Shown: piece after piece, positions 24,393 through 37,468 of the stretch
Layout of the letters: every line of letters starts with the position of its first letter
Numbering within the stretch: position 1 is the first letter of the stretch
NCBI RefSeq assembly: GCF_000208865.1
Contig: NC_018391.1
Span: 558,001 to 622,000 of the forward strand
Reading direction: 5' to 3'
DNA from: Neospora caninum Liverpool
Lineage: Eukaryota; Apicomplexa; Conoidasida; Eucoccidiorida; Sarcocystidae
DNA length: 64,000 nucleotides
The notes under the pieces: model-generated
Database searches by the model: none
What the model was told of the DNA's origin: nothing
What the model saw: only the letters and a program-made list of their open reading frames with translations
Made by a program: the position numbers and the translations under genes

Positions 24393-27300
24393 ATGCGTTC
24401 TTCTTCGTGGAGACGAACGGCTGGCCACGCGCATCGCGTGTACGGGACAACGCTCGTCTCGCGCTCCCTTCCTCTGTCGAAAGTCTGTTTTGTTAAGGAA
24501 ATACGGAGAGTCGCTCGAAATGAGGGGCGGGTTCATGCGACAGCGAACGGTCTCTCCAGTGGGTGGACAGGCGCAGAAGAGAAACGCGACACGGATGAAG
24601 GAATCCGACGACTCGCCGGCTCGCACCTCTTCCGACGACCCTACCATAATCAACGTAGACCTGACACCGCCACGTCTCCCGCCGGAACGCGGTCGCAGAC
24701 AGCCTCCTCTGCACCGTCTTTGTCCACCTCGAGTGAAGACCACGACGCAGCATGCCTGTCGATTTTCGAGCGAATCTACCGCGCAAAGTCTCACCCCAGT
24801 CCATCTGTCTCTCCGTCACTAACGGACGCTTCGGCCTCGCCCCTTCTCTCCCCGTCTCGCGGTGGAGGTGACGCCTCCTCTGCCTTACAAGAGGGAGAAG
24901 TCGACGAAGATGCAGGCGCTCTGTCGGACCCAGATTGCGAGTCGACCGACCTCCCCTCACTGCAGAACCTTGCTGAGGTTCCTCGCAGCCTCCGTCCGCC
25001 TGACTCCTCCGTGGCGTCGGGGCCTGCGTCTTCTCCGTCTGCGGCGTCTCCGCTTCGGCCTCTGCATCGCCGATCGTCAAAGCTTTCGTGCCACGTGCTG
25101 GTGTGCATGTTGGCGGACCTGGCCAGGTCGGGTGTCCGTACACGGGAGGCATGGCAACCGCTTCTTCTGCTGCTCCTGCAGGCGCTGCCTCGTCTCTCTG
25201 CGCAACAGATTCAACAGACCGCCTTGGCTCTCAGCCGCGCGGGGCTCTGCGCACCCGTCGTGCTTCAGGGCCTCTCGGAAGCACTTTATTGGAAGTGCGA
25301 GCAGAAGAAGGCCTTGCCCGACCACCTGGTGCTCTTCCTGGATGCTCTCCGACGCCTACGGTAATACGCGCCGACACAAACACATTGTGCTTTTCATGAC
25401 CAGCTGACTGAAGGGCTGCCCAAAGATGACGGGGGCGCGAACGCAAGTCTTTTGGGCCGAGCGGCAGAGGCAGGAAACGCGGCCGCGTCTCATAGAACCT
25501 AGACGGCGCCGGCTGTGTCAGTGAGCCATGATGTGCAGCGGGCGATGTTTGCGAGTGCAGGCATCAAAAATCGCCGTAGAAACGACACACGCGCCGCTTG
25601 GTTCTTGGCTCAAGAGCCCCATATCTCGCCGGTGTATGTGGACAACTGCGTAACGCGTGCCGCCGGTGAAAAACGTGTTCGCCAGTCTCTCAGTCTCATT
25701 CTCGGGCCCTTTCCTTGTGCTCTCTCTTGCTTCGGACGCTCAGCTATTGCCCCTCCACGCGCCACTTGAACAAATACATTGAGAGGATGAAGGAGGGCAA
25801 GAAGAAGTTGACAGTGTCCCACTGCCTGAAGCTCCTTCGCTTTTTTGTAAGTCCCGTTGGGTGTTTGGCATCCAGACAAAAGGATCCCGAAAAGGCTTCT
25901 GTACCCCTCAGTAGCTTCGTAGGCTCTTGCCCACCGTCCTTCGTCCCAGCTGCTCTGTCCTGCCTCTTCTGCCGTCGCTGTCTCTCTCTGTGTCTCGCTC
26001 TGTGTCGCGGTCTGTGTTTCTCTCCCTGTGCTTTCTTGTTTTCTCGCGTCTTCGCCCTTTCCTCAGGGGTTGTCTATCAGAGGTCTGCGTCTTTCTGGTG
26101 GTTGTCGCGGGCGTTTGCACGTGTCGGCGTCGCCTTTTTCCGCTCTGTGCTTCGTGTAGAGACCGCTGTTTGTCTGGCTGCCTCTGCTTGCTTCATTTCT
26201 CTTTCACCTCTTTCGGCTCTCCACGTTTCGCGAACAGGCCGAGGCGGGCGTGGAGGCAGGCGACCTAAAGTACCCGGCGTTTTACTGGGGCTTGTACGAA
26301 CGCCTGACGACTGGATTATCCTCGCTTCATCCTCCGGAACTGGCTGCCACAGCGCAGCTCCTCGCCCAGTTGGGTGTCCGCGACAGGTGAGCGGGGAGTC
26401 GCGAGGAAGTGGCGAAAGAGCAACTTTCCATCCCTCGTGACTCGCGGCCTTATTCCGACTGTTTTCTCGCATTCTCCGACGGCCGAAGCCGCCGCCCGTT
26501 CGTGAAGGGGGTGCATGTTTGGTAGCGAGCAGCAATGCCACGTTCGTAGAGCGGACAGGCCTGGAGTTATCCCGAAGCCGCGCTCGTTCTCCCCCTTCGC
26601 TCTCTTGCGCCTCTCCTCCAACTGTGCCCGCACCCCCGCGTTCCCCCCCCCCCCCTGCCGGGCTGGGTAACAGCCCCGGGGAGAGGTGCGCACGGGAGCG
26701 AGATAGCCGCAGGCTCAATGGATGCTCGTGCGTGGCTGCGCCCCTGAGGGTGGGACGTTTCCCCGAGGTGGGCGGTTCTTCTCCTCCTGGGTTGTTTCTT
26801 CATTGTCACTCGCGTGTGCCTTCCGCTTCAAAGCCCTCCTCATGCGCCCCTCTCTTCGCCCTCTCTGTGTCGGTTTCCGGTGTGTCTCCAGTCTCCTCTT
26901 CGACCGCCTCTGCCTCGTCATGTACAATCGCAGTGCCGATCTCATCAACACGAACGTTGTCGTCGCCAGTCGCGTCGACGAGGCGCTGGAAGCATCTTCG
27001 CGCACTTCGCGGGCCGTGCCAGCGTCGCCTGTCGCCGAGGCTGTCCGCGCCGTCTACCGGCAGGGCGTTGCTGCTTCGACCTCTCCTCAGGCTGCGCTCT
27101 CGGCAACGGCTTCTTCGCTCGCCCTCCAGGCGCCCAGCGAGTTCCAGTGGGCTCAGACGACCGCGGGTCCCGCCGCGCGCAATTCACCAGAGAGAGACGC
27201 CGACGGGAAGCCGTGCCTGGAGACCGATCACTTTTTCGCCGCCCTCGTCCACCTTGGTCGCACGCTCCTCCACATCAAGGCAGAGAGCCCACCGGTGCAT

Positions 27301-30300
27301 TTTTGGCTGGTAGGGATGGAGACACAGCTCACGGCAAATGGGGTGTCGACGAAAAAGCGCCAAGAGAGACACACGCGGTGGGCGTTTGTTGACTGCTTTC
27401 TTCGCCTGCTCGAGAGGAGATCCGCCGCGTGAAGACGCACATGCGTGGCACGGCGGCCAGCTGTTGCCTTCAGCTGGTCGGGGTTTTTCCCCACGCTCTT
27501 CTCCCCCGACCGGCCCTATCGCCAAGTGTGCAGCCGCATGCAGATGGTGGTCTGGTCTCTGGCCGTTCTCCGTGTCCGCGCCTCTGTGCTTTCTTCCTCT
27601 CGCAACTCGTGCGCCACTGGCTCTATCTGGAGATTCCCGTCACCCGCGTTTTCTCTGCTTTTTTCAGGCCCTCAAGCAGCACATCGAGCACCACGCGCTC
27701 TCGCTTCGCCCGGAGCACGTCGTCTTCACACTCGCGTAAGCAGCAGAGCGGCAGCCACGGGGAGAAGGGATCGCGCCTGCTGGATCCCGACCCCCACGCG
27801 CAGAAGGCCGAGGCGATGGACAGAACGGTTGCCGGCGTCTCCGTGCCTCCAGGCGAGCCGTACCGCGCGGGCCGTGCCTTAAATGGCAGATCAGAAGACA
27901 AGGGACGAAGGCGCACAGCCGTGCTTGCGACACGCGCTCGGACGGACGACTGGTTTCGCGTCTCGGAGAGCCCAACAGGCCCTGTCGTGACGTGCCAGCC
28001 GAGGCCTATATAGGGCGGTGTCTATCGATGCCGAAAAAAAAACTCGGAAAACGTCGGTCTGTTCGCGCTCTCCACGATCTTGGCGAGGCGTAACCCCCAG
28101 GGGTGGGGGGGGGGGGGGGCGGAAGGGGGATCCAAACGGCGTTTCGCGCACGTGCGTAGCTGGCTGCTAGCGACACGGCGCCTCGCGGCGTCTGCATGCC
28201 TGCTCGGATTTCGCGGCCAGCGCGATTTTCTTGGCCCCGGGGACGCGCGCCATCCAGGGTCTGTGAAAGCGAAGAGCCGCTGTGAACGTCGGCGAGCTCC
28301 GAAGGATTTGCCAAGCTGCTCAGGGTCGACGGCTTTTGTGCTTTTCCCTGCTCTCTTCGGGTGTGCAGATTCCTCGCGCGCTATTACCACCGTGACACAT
28401 CGCTGTTGAATAAACTCGGCTTGGCAGTGGAGAAGAATCTCCTCTCCTTCTCACCCAATGAGGCAAGTGGCTACGGTCGGGGTGGCGAGACAGAGCAGAA
28501 TGGTGTACACAGCTTGGAAAGAGATAAGAAAAAAGTGGGGAACACTTGTCCTGCATTGCATTCACCATGTCAAAATATCAAAATATCTATTTTGCTGATT
28601 CGATATACATGAATATGTAGATGTGTATCTCTATCTCTCTCTGTATATATACATGTATATCTGTATGTGTCTATAAAGGGGAGTAGCCTGGTACGATGCC
28701 TGTTTGTTGTATGCTGGTGAACAGATATTCTTATTTCTGTATTGATTGATCTATGCCTACATCTAGGCACACGTCCGTTTAAAACTCCTTACGCATGCGC
28801 AAAGTGCAGACGTGAATTTTGAAGATATTTTACGTGAGAGACTCCTCTGAGCGGAGCGATTGATAACCCTGCATGCAGGTGCGCGGGGTTGAGCACGCTC
28901 GGGACAATACGCCTCCGACGCCCGTGAAGGCACGCAAAGTCCTCTAACGTCTCCCGACCTTGAGGTGTCTTGGTTTCTTTGCTTCTCCGTCTTTCACCGG
29001 GTTTGGCTTTCTTGCGTCATTCCAGTGTGCCTCTGGGACCCTTTGTGATTGTCTGGTTTCAGCTAGCCAGCATGCTGTCTTCGTTTTCCTCGCTGTCTTA
29101 CCGCCATCGAACGCTGCACGCGACGCTCGCCTTCCGCCTCCTTCAAGGCTCCGCATCTCCAGGTGGGCCGGAGGGCGAGGTGCGCAAAACGGACCACGGT
29201 TCGCGGTTTTCGCTGTCCCTTCTCTGCTTCCTGTCCCCTTTCCCCGCTTTCTGTGTTGGCTTCGTTCACCCATGCTTTTACTGCCAAGGCTTGGTAGCCG
29301 ATTTCGGCCTTTCCGTTTTCCGCCGGTTTCTCACGCTCCAGCGGTCGGCTGCCTGCTGCCTTCTAAACTGCTGCGCGGCCTCCGGACGCCTTTTGCCTTT
29401 GTCGTTCTCCAGCTGTGCTTCGCGCGAGTGCATGGTGCGTTGTGTACGGATGTCTCCTTTCGCAGACCTCGGGTGCCTCGACGAGCTCTTCCTGCGTTCG
29501 GTCTCGCCACTGGTTCGCCTCCCACGGCGTCAGAGGCGGGCAACCCGGCTGGGGCTGCCTGAAACGTCCCTACCTCTTCCACTCCCCATCGGTCTAGACT
29601 GGGGAGTCAACGGGTGTGCCCCCGAGCGAGCGTCTTCTTCCCGTTCCGCCTCCCCCGCCCGTTCTTTGTCAGCATCGCAGTCGCAGGCTTTCGTCGCGCC
29701 TTTCCCGTCGCCGCCGTGTCCCAAAGACGACACGACGCGCTCTGGCCTTCCGCTGTCGGCCTGCGCGGGCGAGCTAGCAAGCGCCTGTCGGGCGCACGGC
29801 GATCCCGCCATGTCCGACCGGGCGGGGACCCCTCAGGTGCATGCAGAAGAGAGCGCGCTCACGATCGAGTTTGTGCAGGCGACCGAACGGCAGGGTCGGA
29901 CACTGTTCGCTCGAGGAGAGCCAAAGGCAGAAGGCCAAAGCGGCAACGGCACCTCCGAGACTGGGCAGCACTCGACTAGCAACGCGCGTGGCTTCGCGGA
30001 CCGCGAGTTCCCGTCTTCACCGTTTGTTTCGTTCGGATCTGTTTGGACAAATACATTTGACGTGAGAGCGGAAGGAACCGAGAGGAAGACATCAAATGGA
30101 CAAGCGCAGCGTCTCGCGGCAGATGCTCATATGCCGCCGCCGATGTTCTTCAGCGTCGGCGAGGGCGTGACCGACAGGAAGGCAAGGCAGTTGGGAGGCA
30201 GCCCGGCAACCGTGCATCTCCTGCCGGCGCACGGAATGCGCGCAGCGTCGGACTTGAGCCGCGATAGCGGGCCTCCCTCGACTGGCGCCGAGGCCGGAAG

Positions 30301-33300
30301 AGCGACAGAGGCGGCAGACGCGGGAGAGGCCCCAGAAGCCGAGCGTTGGGCGAGCGCCGAGGCGTCCGGACGCCCTGCGAGACTGGACAGTGAGGGGTGC
30401 GCGTGCTGGCCGGCCACTGGCAAGAACACGGACACGGAAGCGGGTGCATTCTCCAAGGTAGCGTGGGGGAAGGGACCCGTCGATCGAACAGGACTCCAAA
30501 GAAAAGCCGCGAGTTCGGGGAGAACCGCGGACGCTCCCGCAGGCGAGGGTGGCGGGCCGCGCGTCAGCGGGCTGGCTCGAGTTGAGGGGGACGGACCCAG
30601 CAAGTCCCCCGTGATGATTCGTCCTGCGTCGTTCGTCGCCAGGCGTATTGAGCCTGCCGTCGCTGCCGCGATGCTCGATGCATGCGTGGAACTGAAGTAT
30701 CGAGATCGGCTCTTTCTCGCGTCGCTCGCCGCGTCGCTTAAGGTCGCCGTTGAGGAATCGGGTATCCACAAGCTCGGGCCTTTCCCGCGTGCGAACGGCC
30801 TGCCAGGGGATGTCCACACCGTTTCGGTGCCAAGCGAAAGCCTTCGCGTGGCGGAAAGTCTGGAGGCAGCTGAAAGCGACCGCACGGCCCTGGCGCCCTG
30901 GAGCGAGAGCACCTTCCGCCGCGTCTACGAGGGACAAACCGGCCCCGAGGGCCGGCGTCGACGGTCGCTAGTTGGGCTCCACGAGGTCGCAGGAGAGGTG
31001 GTATGGACTCCAGGGACCCCCGGCGAGAGCAGGAGACTCTGGCGGAAGCCTATGTCTCAACCGCAGACGACGCCCGACGCTGGAAGCCGGCTGTCGTCCG
31101 TGGGTTCGACGGAAGAGGGGAACTTACAGGTCGCCGTGGAGGCAGCCGCGAGAGCCGACGATCAGCCGGCTTCAACTCTGAGGATCGCCGGACACCTGGG
31201 TGCTGAGAGGAACGAGTCAAAGGGCGCGGGGCCCTCTTCTAGGACACCATCCGGGCGTCTAAACCGCGGCGCGAGCGTCGCAGCGCTGCCCGACTTCGCG
31301 GCTTCGCTGGCTTTCTCACACACACGTGGGACGCCTGACCCCAGTTCGAGTGGCCTCTCTCGGCCCCTCGGAAAAGACGCGCTCAGGTTCCTGAGCGAGT
31401 TTGACGCCTCTCAGGTCGACGCACTCCGAGCTGTCGCGGGGGACGCAGAGACGGGTGACGCGGGAAACGTCGCTGAAGGTGAAGGCCTGCGGTGGGGAGA
31501 GGACGCGAGAGATCGCGAGGCTGTCGCTGACACCCATGGTGTCTCTTCTTCCGCGTCGGTCGCTTTGCCATCCCACGCTTCGACGTCCGCACAGGCGCGG
31601 TCCTCCCCTTCGCGCTCTGCGGGTTCCTCGACGTTGTTTGCCTCGTCGATCTCGGGCGTTATGCGCTTTCGATACACGCCACACTTCTTCGAACTTCTCC
31701 GTCGAGCTGCGCTTCAGGCCGCTCGCCAATCCCCCGGCGACGCGTTTTTCCTTTCCAACGCGGACCTGCGCCGGCCGAGGGAGACAGATGTCTCGCGGTC
31801 GCGCGCAGGCGCCTCCGAGGCAGGCGAACGGGCGAAGCGAGTCGGGGACTCGGTTGACGGCTCAGACCAGCCTGAGGCGGCACGTCGCCCGCCACGCGAT
31901 CCTTCAGAACGCAAAGGCGAAAACCTCGGAGGAGCACCATGGCAAGAACAAGGCGGAGCCCTCCTCGGCGGACAACTCCGCAAATCCACAAAGAGCATCG
32001 TCGGCAGATGCAAATCCTTCGTTCCTGCCGACGCTCGCATCGAACGGAAAATTCCCCCAGAAGAGGTAATACAGAACGATGGACAAGCGCACGCATATTT
32101 CTGCATATATATATATATATATATATATGCAGTGTCACGCGCTCGCATTTATGTGAATGTTTACACATGTATGCGTATGAATGTGTGAACGTGGATATGT
32201 GTGGTTAGAGGCCAGAGACTTGCTTTGTCCTTCTTCACTGTAGCTTTCGCGCTTTTCCCTCTCCTTCTTGCGTTGCTTCAGTCTTCCCTTTCGTCTGTGT
32301 CTCGATTTCTCTGCCTGGTGCTTTTCGTGTTCCTTCTCCCGCGTTGTGTGTCGTCCTTGGGCTCTATTGTTCTCTGCCTCGCCTAGCTTTCAATCGCATG
32401 CTGGTCCTTTCCCATGTGTGCCCTAGCGTCGTTTTTTTTTGTCCCTCCTCGGTGTCTCACTGCTGGCATCTTCCGTGCTCGAACCCGCTTCGGTACACCG
32501 TGTCGGGTGTAAAGCGCTTTCCTGAAGCCGTGTTTGTTTCGCAAATCGCCGTTTTGTCTGTCGCGTTCCGAGACCTCTGGGCGCCCTCAGTGTCAGACGC
32601 CAGCCACGCATCGCTTGTCTCTTCACCAGCACTAAGCCTCGCCATTGGCGTTCGCGTACCTTATCTATAACGACCCCTGCCTGTTCTGGTCCTTTTGCGC
32701 TTCGTGCTCAGCTTCGAAGACGCTTCTGGGATCGCCTATTTGCGACCGCCGGCCATCCGGCGAGGCGGCGTCTCTACCACCGCCGTCTGTTCCTCGCAGC
32801 ATGTGAACTCCGCTTTCGAGCGCTGCCGTCGCGCCCTCTGCGTTTGTCGCCTGGTGGCGTGCGTGGCCAGGAGAGACAGGCCGAAGGGCCAGCAGGCGGA
32901 GGCGCCGTCTCTCGAAACGGGGCCTTGGCGGAGACAGCGAGAGCGGGTGCGACAAAGCCAGGAAGCGCCTCCGCGAGATGCCAGGGAGAAGTCGCCGCTG
33001 AGAACGCGGAGGGGCGAAGCGAGGTGGAAGGCGCGTGCGAGCCGTTCAGAGACTGCGGGGTCTTGGGCAGAAGGAGGCGACAGAGACTGCGTGCAGCAGG
33101 ATTCCAGCGACCCATGGAGAGAAGGAAAACGCCTACGGCTTCAGAATCTCCAGAGGAAAACGCGTTCCGAGATGCCCAGGTAAAAAAAACGAACGTTCTG
33201 CAGAGCACTTGCACCGTCGCATGCACATCTTCGTCTTGGGTCTCTATGCGCCCACACGTAGAGCACCCTGTCAGAATCAGCGGCTGGCCACGCGCCTCCA

Positions 33301-36300
33301 TGTCCACGCGTTTCTGTGTGGCCTCGCAGACGGTCCGGAGCGCCATGCGGCGGTGGAGTCTTCTGCGGCGGGCCTTTCTGGAGCCTTACGAGGACCACGC
33401 GCGCGCTCTCCAGTTGGCGTTGTGCGAGCGTCGTCTATCGGCGAAGACCCACAAACCGTCAGCAGCCGCCACTCTAGGCAGCGGCGGAACCCAGAGCACT
33501 GCTCCGGCACTTCCTGTGAGCGACAGAACCCCGAACGCGCCCTCCACGTGGTCCAGCCCGGCCGACGAGGACCGGCCAACGCCTTCGTGCTCTTCCCCCG
33601 GCCTCGCTCTTTTGTTTCTCCCACGACCTCGCGACACGCCAGTATCATCTCGACTCCCGGTCCTAGTCGACACGGCTCTGCTCTTGCCGGTGAAACGTCT
33701 CTTCGAGGGCCCCGGCTGCCGCACGAAAGCGACGCGAGGCGCCTTCCTCGCGAACGCACGCCTCGGCCACATGCAGGCTCGCATTCTCAGGGACTACACG
33801 CGGAGCCGCGAGCGGCTGCGGAACAGGTGTGGGGCAGAACAGGGCGCTGGGGTGGGACGCCTGAACGGGTCACAGCCTGAACGCCTGCAGGGCGTCGACG
33901 AGCGGGCGGCTTTCCTTCGGGCGCATGCAGCCACGAAGAACGAGCATGCGCTTCCGAGCGCTTCGGCGGTTCCTGGACCTGAGCGGAACGCGCTGGCCGC
34001 TAAGGCGAAAGTCGCCGCCGGCTCCGACGCGGACGAGTCGAACCGCCAAGCTGGTGCGCGAGTCTGGTCGGGAGATGCCGCACCGTCGACGCGTGGAGCT
34101 GCGGAAACTGCGTCGGTTGCCATTGCGTCTCTCGGTCCCGTTCAACCCCGAACGGAAGAGGCAGGTCGCCCCGCATGCGCGTCGCTTGCTGACGCTGCTG
34201 AGAAAGGTGTGGGCGGCTCGCCGGGCTTGCCGGGCTGTGCCGCTCGGAGGGGCGAGGATGGAGGAGAGACCGACGGAGGCGCCACTAGCCAGAAAAGGCA
34301 GGAAGGCATGCCGCAGGCCCTCGGATCGATCCGACCCCTCTGCCCATTACTTCGAGAAGTCGCCTGCGCGCTTGAAGCTTCGGTTCGTCTGCAGTTCCTG
34401 CCTCCAGGCCTCTTAACCGCCTTCGCTTCACATCTCCTGCATATCGTCACCAACGTCTCGGCCGTTCTCTGCTCGCCGCCCATGGCAGGCACAGCCTGCA
34501 GCCCTTTGCCTGCGGCTGCACCACAGGGCGGCGAGGAAGCGCGACGGGCTGGCGAGTTCGACGAAGCACGGCGGGAGGCCTCCCTGAGGCGCCCCACGAA
34601 GCGCCTCCACCTCGAACTCGGCACCCTTCTTCGATGCATCAACCGGGCGGCAGACGCCGCGTGTTGCGTGCCTGGAGTCGCCGCCGGCGAAGCGGAGGAC
34701 GGAGACGAGCGCGACGACGAGCAGGCCGAGGCTCGCAGAGCGACGGACATGCGGCCCTTCCCCCAAGAGCAACAGGAAGCGTGGAAAATCCTCGAGAAGT
34801 GCTACAGGTCAGTTGGCGTTGCGTGAGCGGAACAGGAGGCGACCACGAGGCCCTGGCGCAAACAAACTGAGAGCAACGCGAGAGAGCCCGCGCAGGACAT
34901 GTCCGGAGCAGTTTTTTGCTTAGGACCGGGATCCTGCTTGGCGTAACGGCGGGAGACGGAGAGACGACCCGCCACAATTAGCTCCCGAGCGGGCGAAAAC
35001 AGGGCGCCGAGGAAGGGGAGGGGGGCGCGCACGTTGGCTGACAAAGTCTCATTGCTTCGTAGACAAGAGTCGTTGAGACGTTCCTCTCGTGCGAAACCAA
35101 AACACACTCATGTCGCGAGGCTGCGCTGATGACGACTCGCGAGAGCCGTTGCCTGTACCCTCGCGACGAGAGACAAAAGGACACGTCAGTGAGGAACAAC
35201 TGGTGGGAGCGAAACGTATACACCTGCATATACGAACCTGCATACGAATATATATATATATATATATATATGTATAGGTATAGGTATATATATGTATATA
35301 CATGTATATATATGTATATATATGTATATGCATGGGGAAAGGGAACCGTCGGGTTCTTTGAGCGGATGCGCTGTGTGGCGTGTGTTCGTTTCCTTTTCCC
35401 CAGGGCTGCAGCCTTCCAGGTTCTGTGGAACCCGGGAGCAAACTTGCGCGCGTCCGGTCTCTTCGCACGCGCCCAGTCTGCTGTGCCGTTTTCGCTTGCT
35501 GGCTGCGAGCGATCGGGCAGCGCATCGGCAGGTGCCGCGTCGGAGTCCGAACTTCTCCTCGACAGTCTTCGGGTCTACACACGCCTGGCTCGCCAGCTCG
35601 CCCTTTCGTCCAGGGCTTCCTTTTTTTCGCCGGACGACGCACGTGACCAGGGACAGAGAAGCCGAAGTAAAGAAGGCCGGTGTGCCACAGACGACGCACC
35701 ACCGGATTCGTCGGGTTTGGGTCGGCCTGGGGGACATGCGTCGTCCCGTGAACATGTGTCGTCGGAAGGCTCACAACACAACGCTTGCGAAGACGACGAA
35801 GCGCGCAGGGGCTGCCGTCTGTTCCTTTCGCACCGCGAATGGGGCCAGACGCTGCTTGCCTTCATAGCAACGCGACTGAGTCGCCACGGCACCGCACGGC
35901 AACGCGAGCGGAGTGGCATCGCGGGGAAAAGTCGCGTCGGCGGCGTGGTTCCGAAAGGGACTGCGAACCAGGGCGAGGACGCCGGAAGCGCTCCGGAGAG
36001 CACGCGGAGAGACGGGGGAGATCCTGCGGCCTCGGGCGAGAGGGACGAAAGGACGAAACAGGCTCCATACAGCAACTCGGAGGCTCTAGCCGGAGAGCCG
36101 AACACCAACCGAGCTCATCGGCAGGTTAGCGCAAAAGCGGGGACAGACCCTGTGAGACAAAGCACGCGCGCCACAACACCGTCTCTCGGGGTTCGCGACC
36201 TGACGCAGATCCTCGCCTATCTGTCTCGCATTCGGCCTTTCCTTACGGTTGACGGCCAGCAGGTGGGCGGTGAAGAAGACCGGCTGTGGATGGACCTGCA

Positions 36301-36472
36301 CGCAGAGACGAAGCGCCGCCTTCTGTCGGCCTTACGCAACGGAGAGACAAAACACCCTCATCGGCAGGTGAGCGGAACGCGGCGCACGATCGCTGGGACT
36401 CCGAAAACAAAATGTTCGCGGGACGCATTCCCGCACTGGCATAGGAAAGCAATACCTGTCGTCAACGATTCG

Positions 36473-36505
<33 letters not shown>

Positions 36506-37468
36506 GTAATCGTTTTAATGTAGGTAGGTATGCCTTGATATACGTCGAGGATAAGCGAACAATCATGGATCCATGAGGAGATACACAAGGATCGGGGGAC
36601 GGGAGCGGATTCAACTACACAAGCGTGAGGCTGGCCCGTGGGCCTTTCGACACTTTTTCTGAACGTTCTAGGGATGGGCGAATGGGGGTGATGCTGCATC
36701 GTCTGAGCGCGTCCGTGGAGAAATAGAGGAGCACGCCTATGTGCATGTTTCGTGTGGAGATGGATACGTTGAATATGACGTTTTTTTCACGAAAACATTT
36801 CGCGTGTCCTGCGTTTGGCAAGAAGGCCTGAGTGTATGCCCGCCCCGTACTGAACTGTACACGCATCTCTCTTTCTCTTTCTGGTCCTCGTGTGCGTTCG
36901 TTTGCGCCAGCGTTCGTCGCACGAAACTGCTGAGGTTTCTGCCGCTCGGCCTTCTGCGGGTGACTTCCATCGTCGAGATGTAATGGGAGCCCTCGTCGCG
37001 TTAAGCGTTGACGCTCTCCCACCACGTTTCATGACAGTCGAGGAATTCTCCAGATTCCACGATCAGCCCGCTACTTCGCTTTCGCAGAATGGGGGTGTCT
37101 TCCCTGGGACCTCCAAGCCGGCGGACGGGGTCGGAAGCCCAGGAGAGGATAGAAAGCGAACGACGCGTGAATCGGTTCTCGCAAGAGAAACACCCGGCGG
37201 AACGGAAACCACTGACACAGGTGACGTCCTACGCGCCGCGGGGTCCAGGACGCCTCACGAACTGGGAACAGGTGAAGAAGGGCCAGAGCGACGGCGAATA
37301 AGGAGTTGGAATGACGAGCAGCTCTTCGGGCAGACTGTTCGCAAGCTTGCGCGGGAATCGGCTGTACCTACACGCCTCCTGCTGAGAGCCATTCACCGTG
37401 AACTCTTGAGACAGGGAAGGCTGGACGCAGCGGCGTATGCGCAGTCGCAGGTTGCTTTGAAGAGTTGA
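24393..37468 (+). CDS. Large alpha-helical-repeat protein, probably mitochondrial (HPR/RAP-like), unknown function
   Basis: Not a gene I can name. Eleven exons join in frame (2705 residues): 24393-25360, 25744-25846, 26238-26386, 26892-27309, 27668-27735, 28369-28462, 29063-29162, 29466-32065, 32712-34807, 35404-36367, 36911-37468. The N terminus (MRSSSWRRTAGHAHRVYG...) is Arg-rich without acidic residues for about 35 positions, like a mitochondrial presequence. Residues about 225-600 are repeated amphipathic helices (LLLLLLQALPRLSAQQIQQT, LTVSHCLKLLRFF, LAATAQLLAQLGV) resembling the helical repeats of RAP/FAST-kinase-like organellar RNA proteins. Further helical patches lie near residues 1017-1065 (MLDACVELKYRDRLFLASL), 1365 and 2046-2198, separated by long Ser/Ala/Gly/Arg-rich disordered stretches. 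I see no clear C-terminal RAP domain. One intron appears to use a GC donor (after 28462), and 33180-33329 may be an optional in-frame intron. Organellar RNA processing or mitoribosome function is inference. The gene's reality rests on consistent phases over ten junctions. Confidence 0.78.
28105..28119. repeat. G15 homopolymer in an intron
   Basis: Fifteen consecutive G on the coding strand of the helical-repeat gene, in the intron 27736-28368, preceded by another short G run. A run of 13 C at 26643-26655 lies in an earlier intron of the same gene. Confidence 0.9.
32105..36504. repeat. (TA)n tracts in helical-repeat gene introns
   Basis: TA runs at about 32105-32128, 35248-35272 and 36476-36504. 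Each falls in one of the last three introns of the gene. Confidence 0.9.

Noticed and set aside
31401..32069. Second Ser/Ala-rich plus frame near the end of the 29466-32065 exon
   Set aside because: The chosen frame is continuous with both flanking exons in phase; this one would need an extra unsupported splice.
32800..33183. Exon starting at acceptor 32799
   Set aside because: Wrong phase for the following 2-kb coding frame; the acceptor at 32711 joins the preceding exon in frame.
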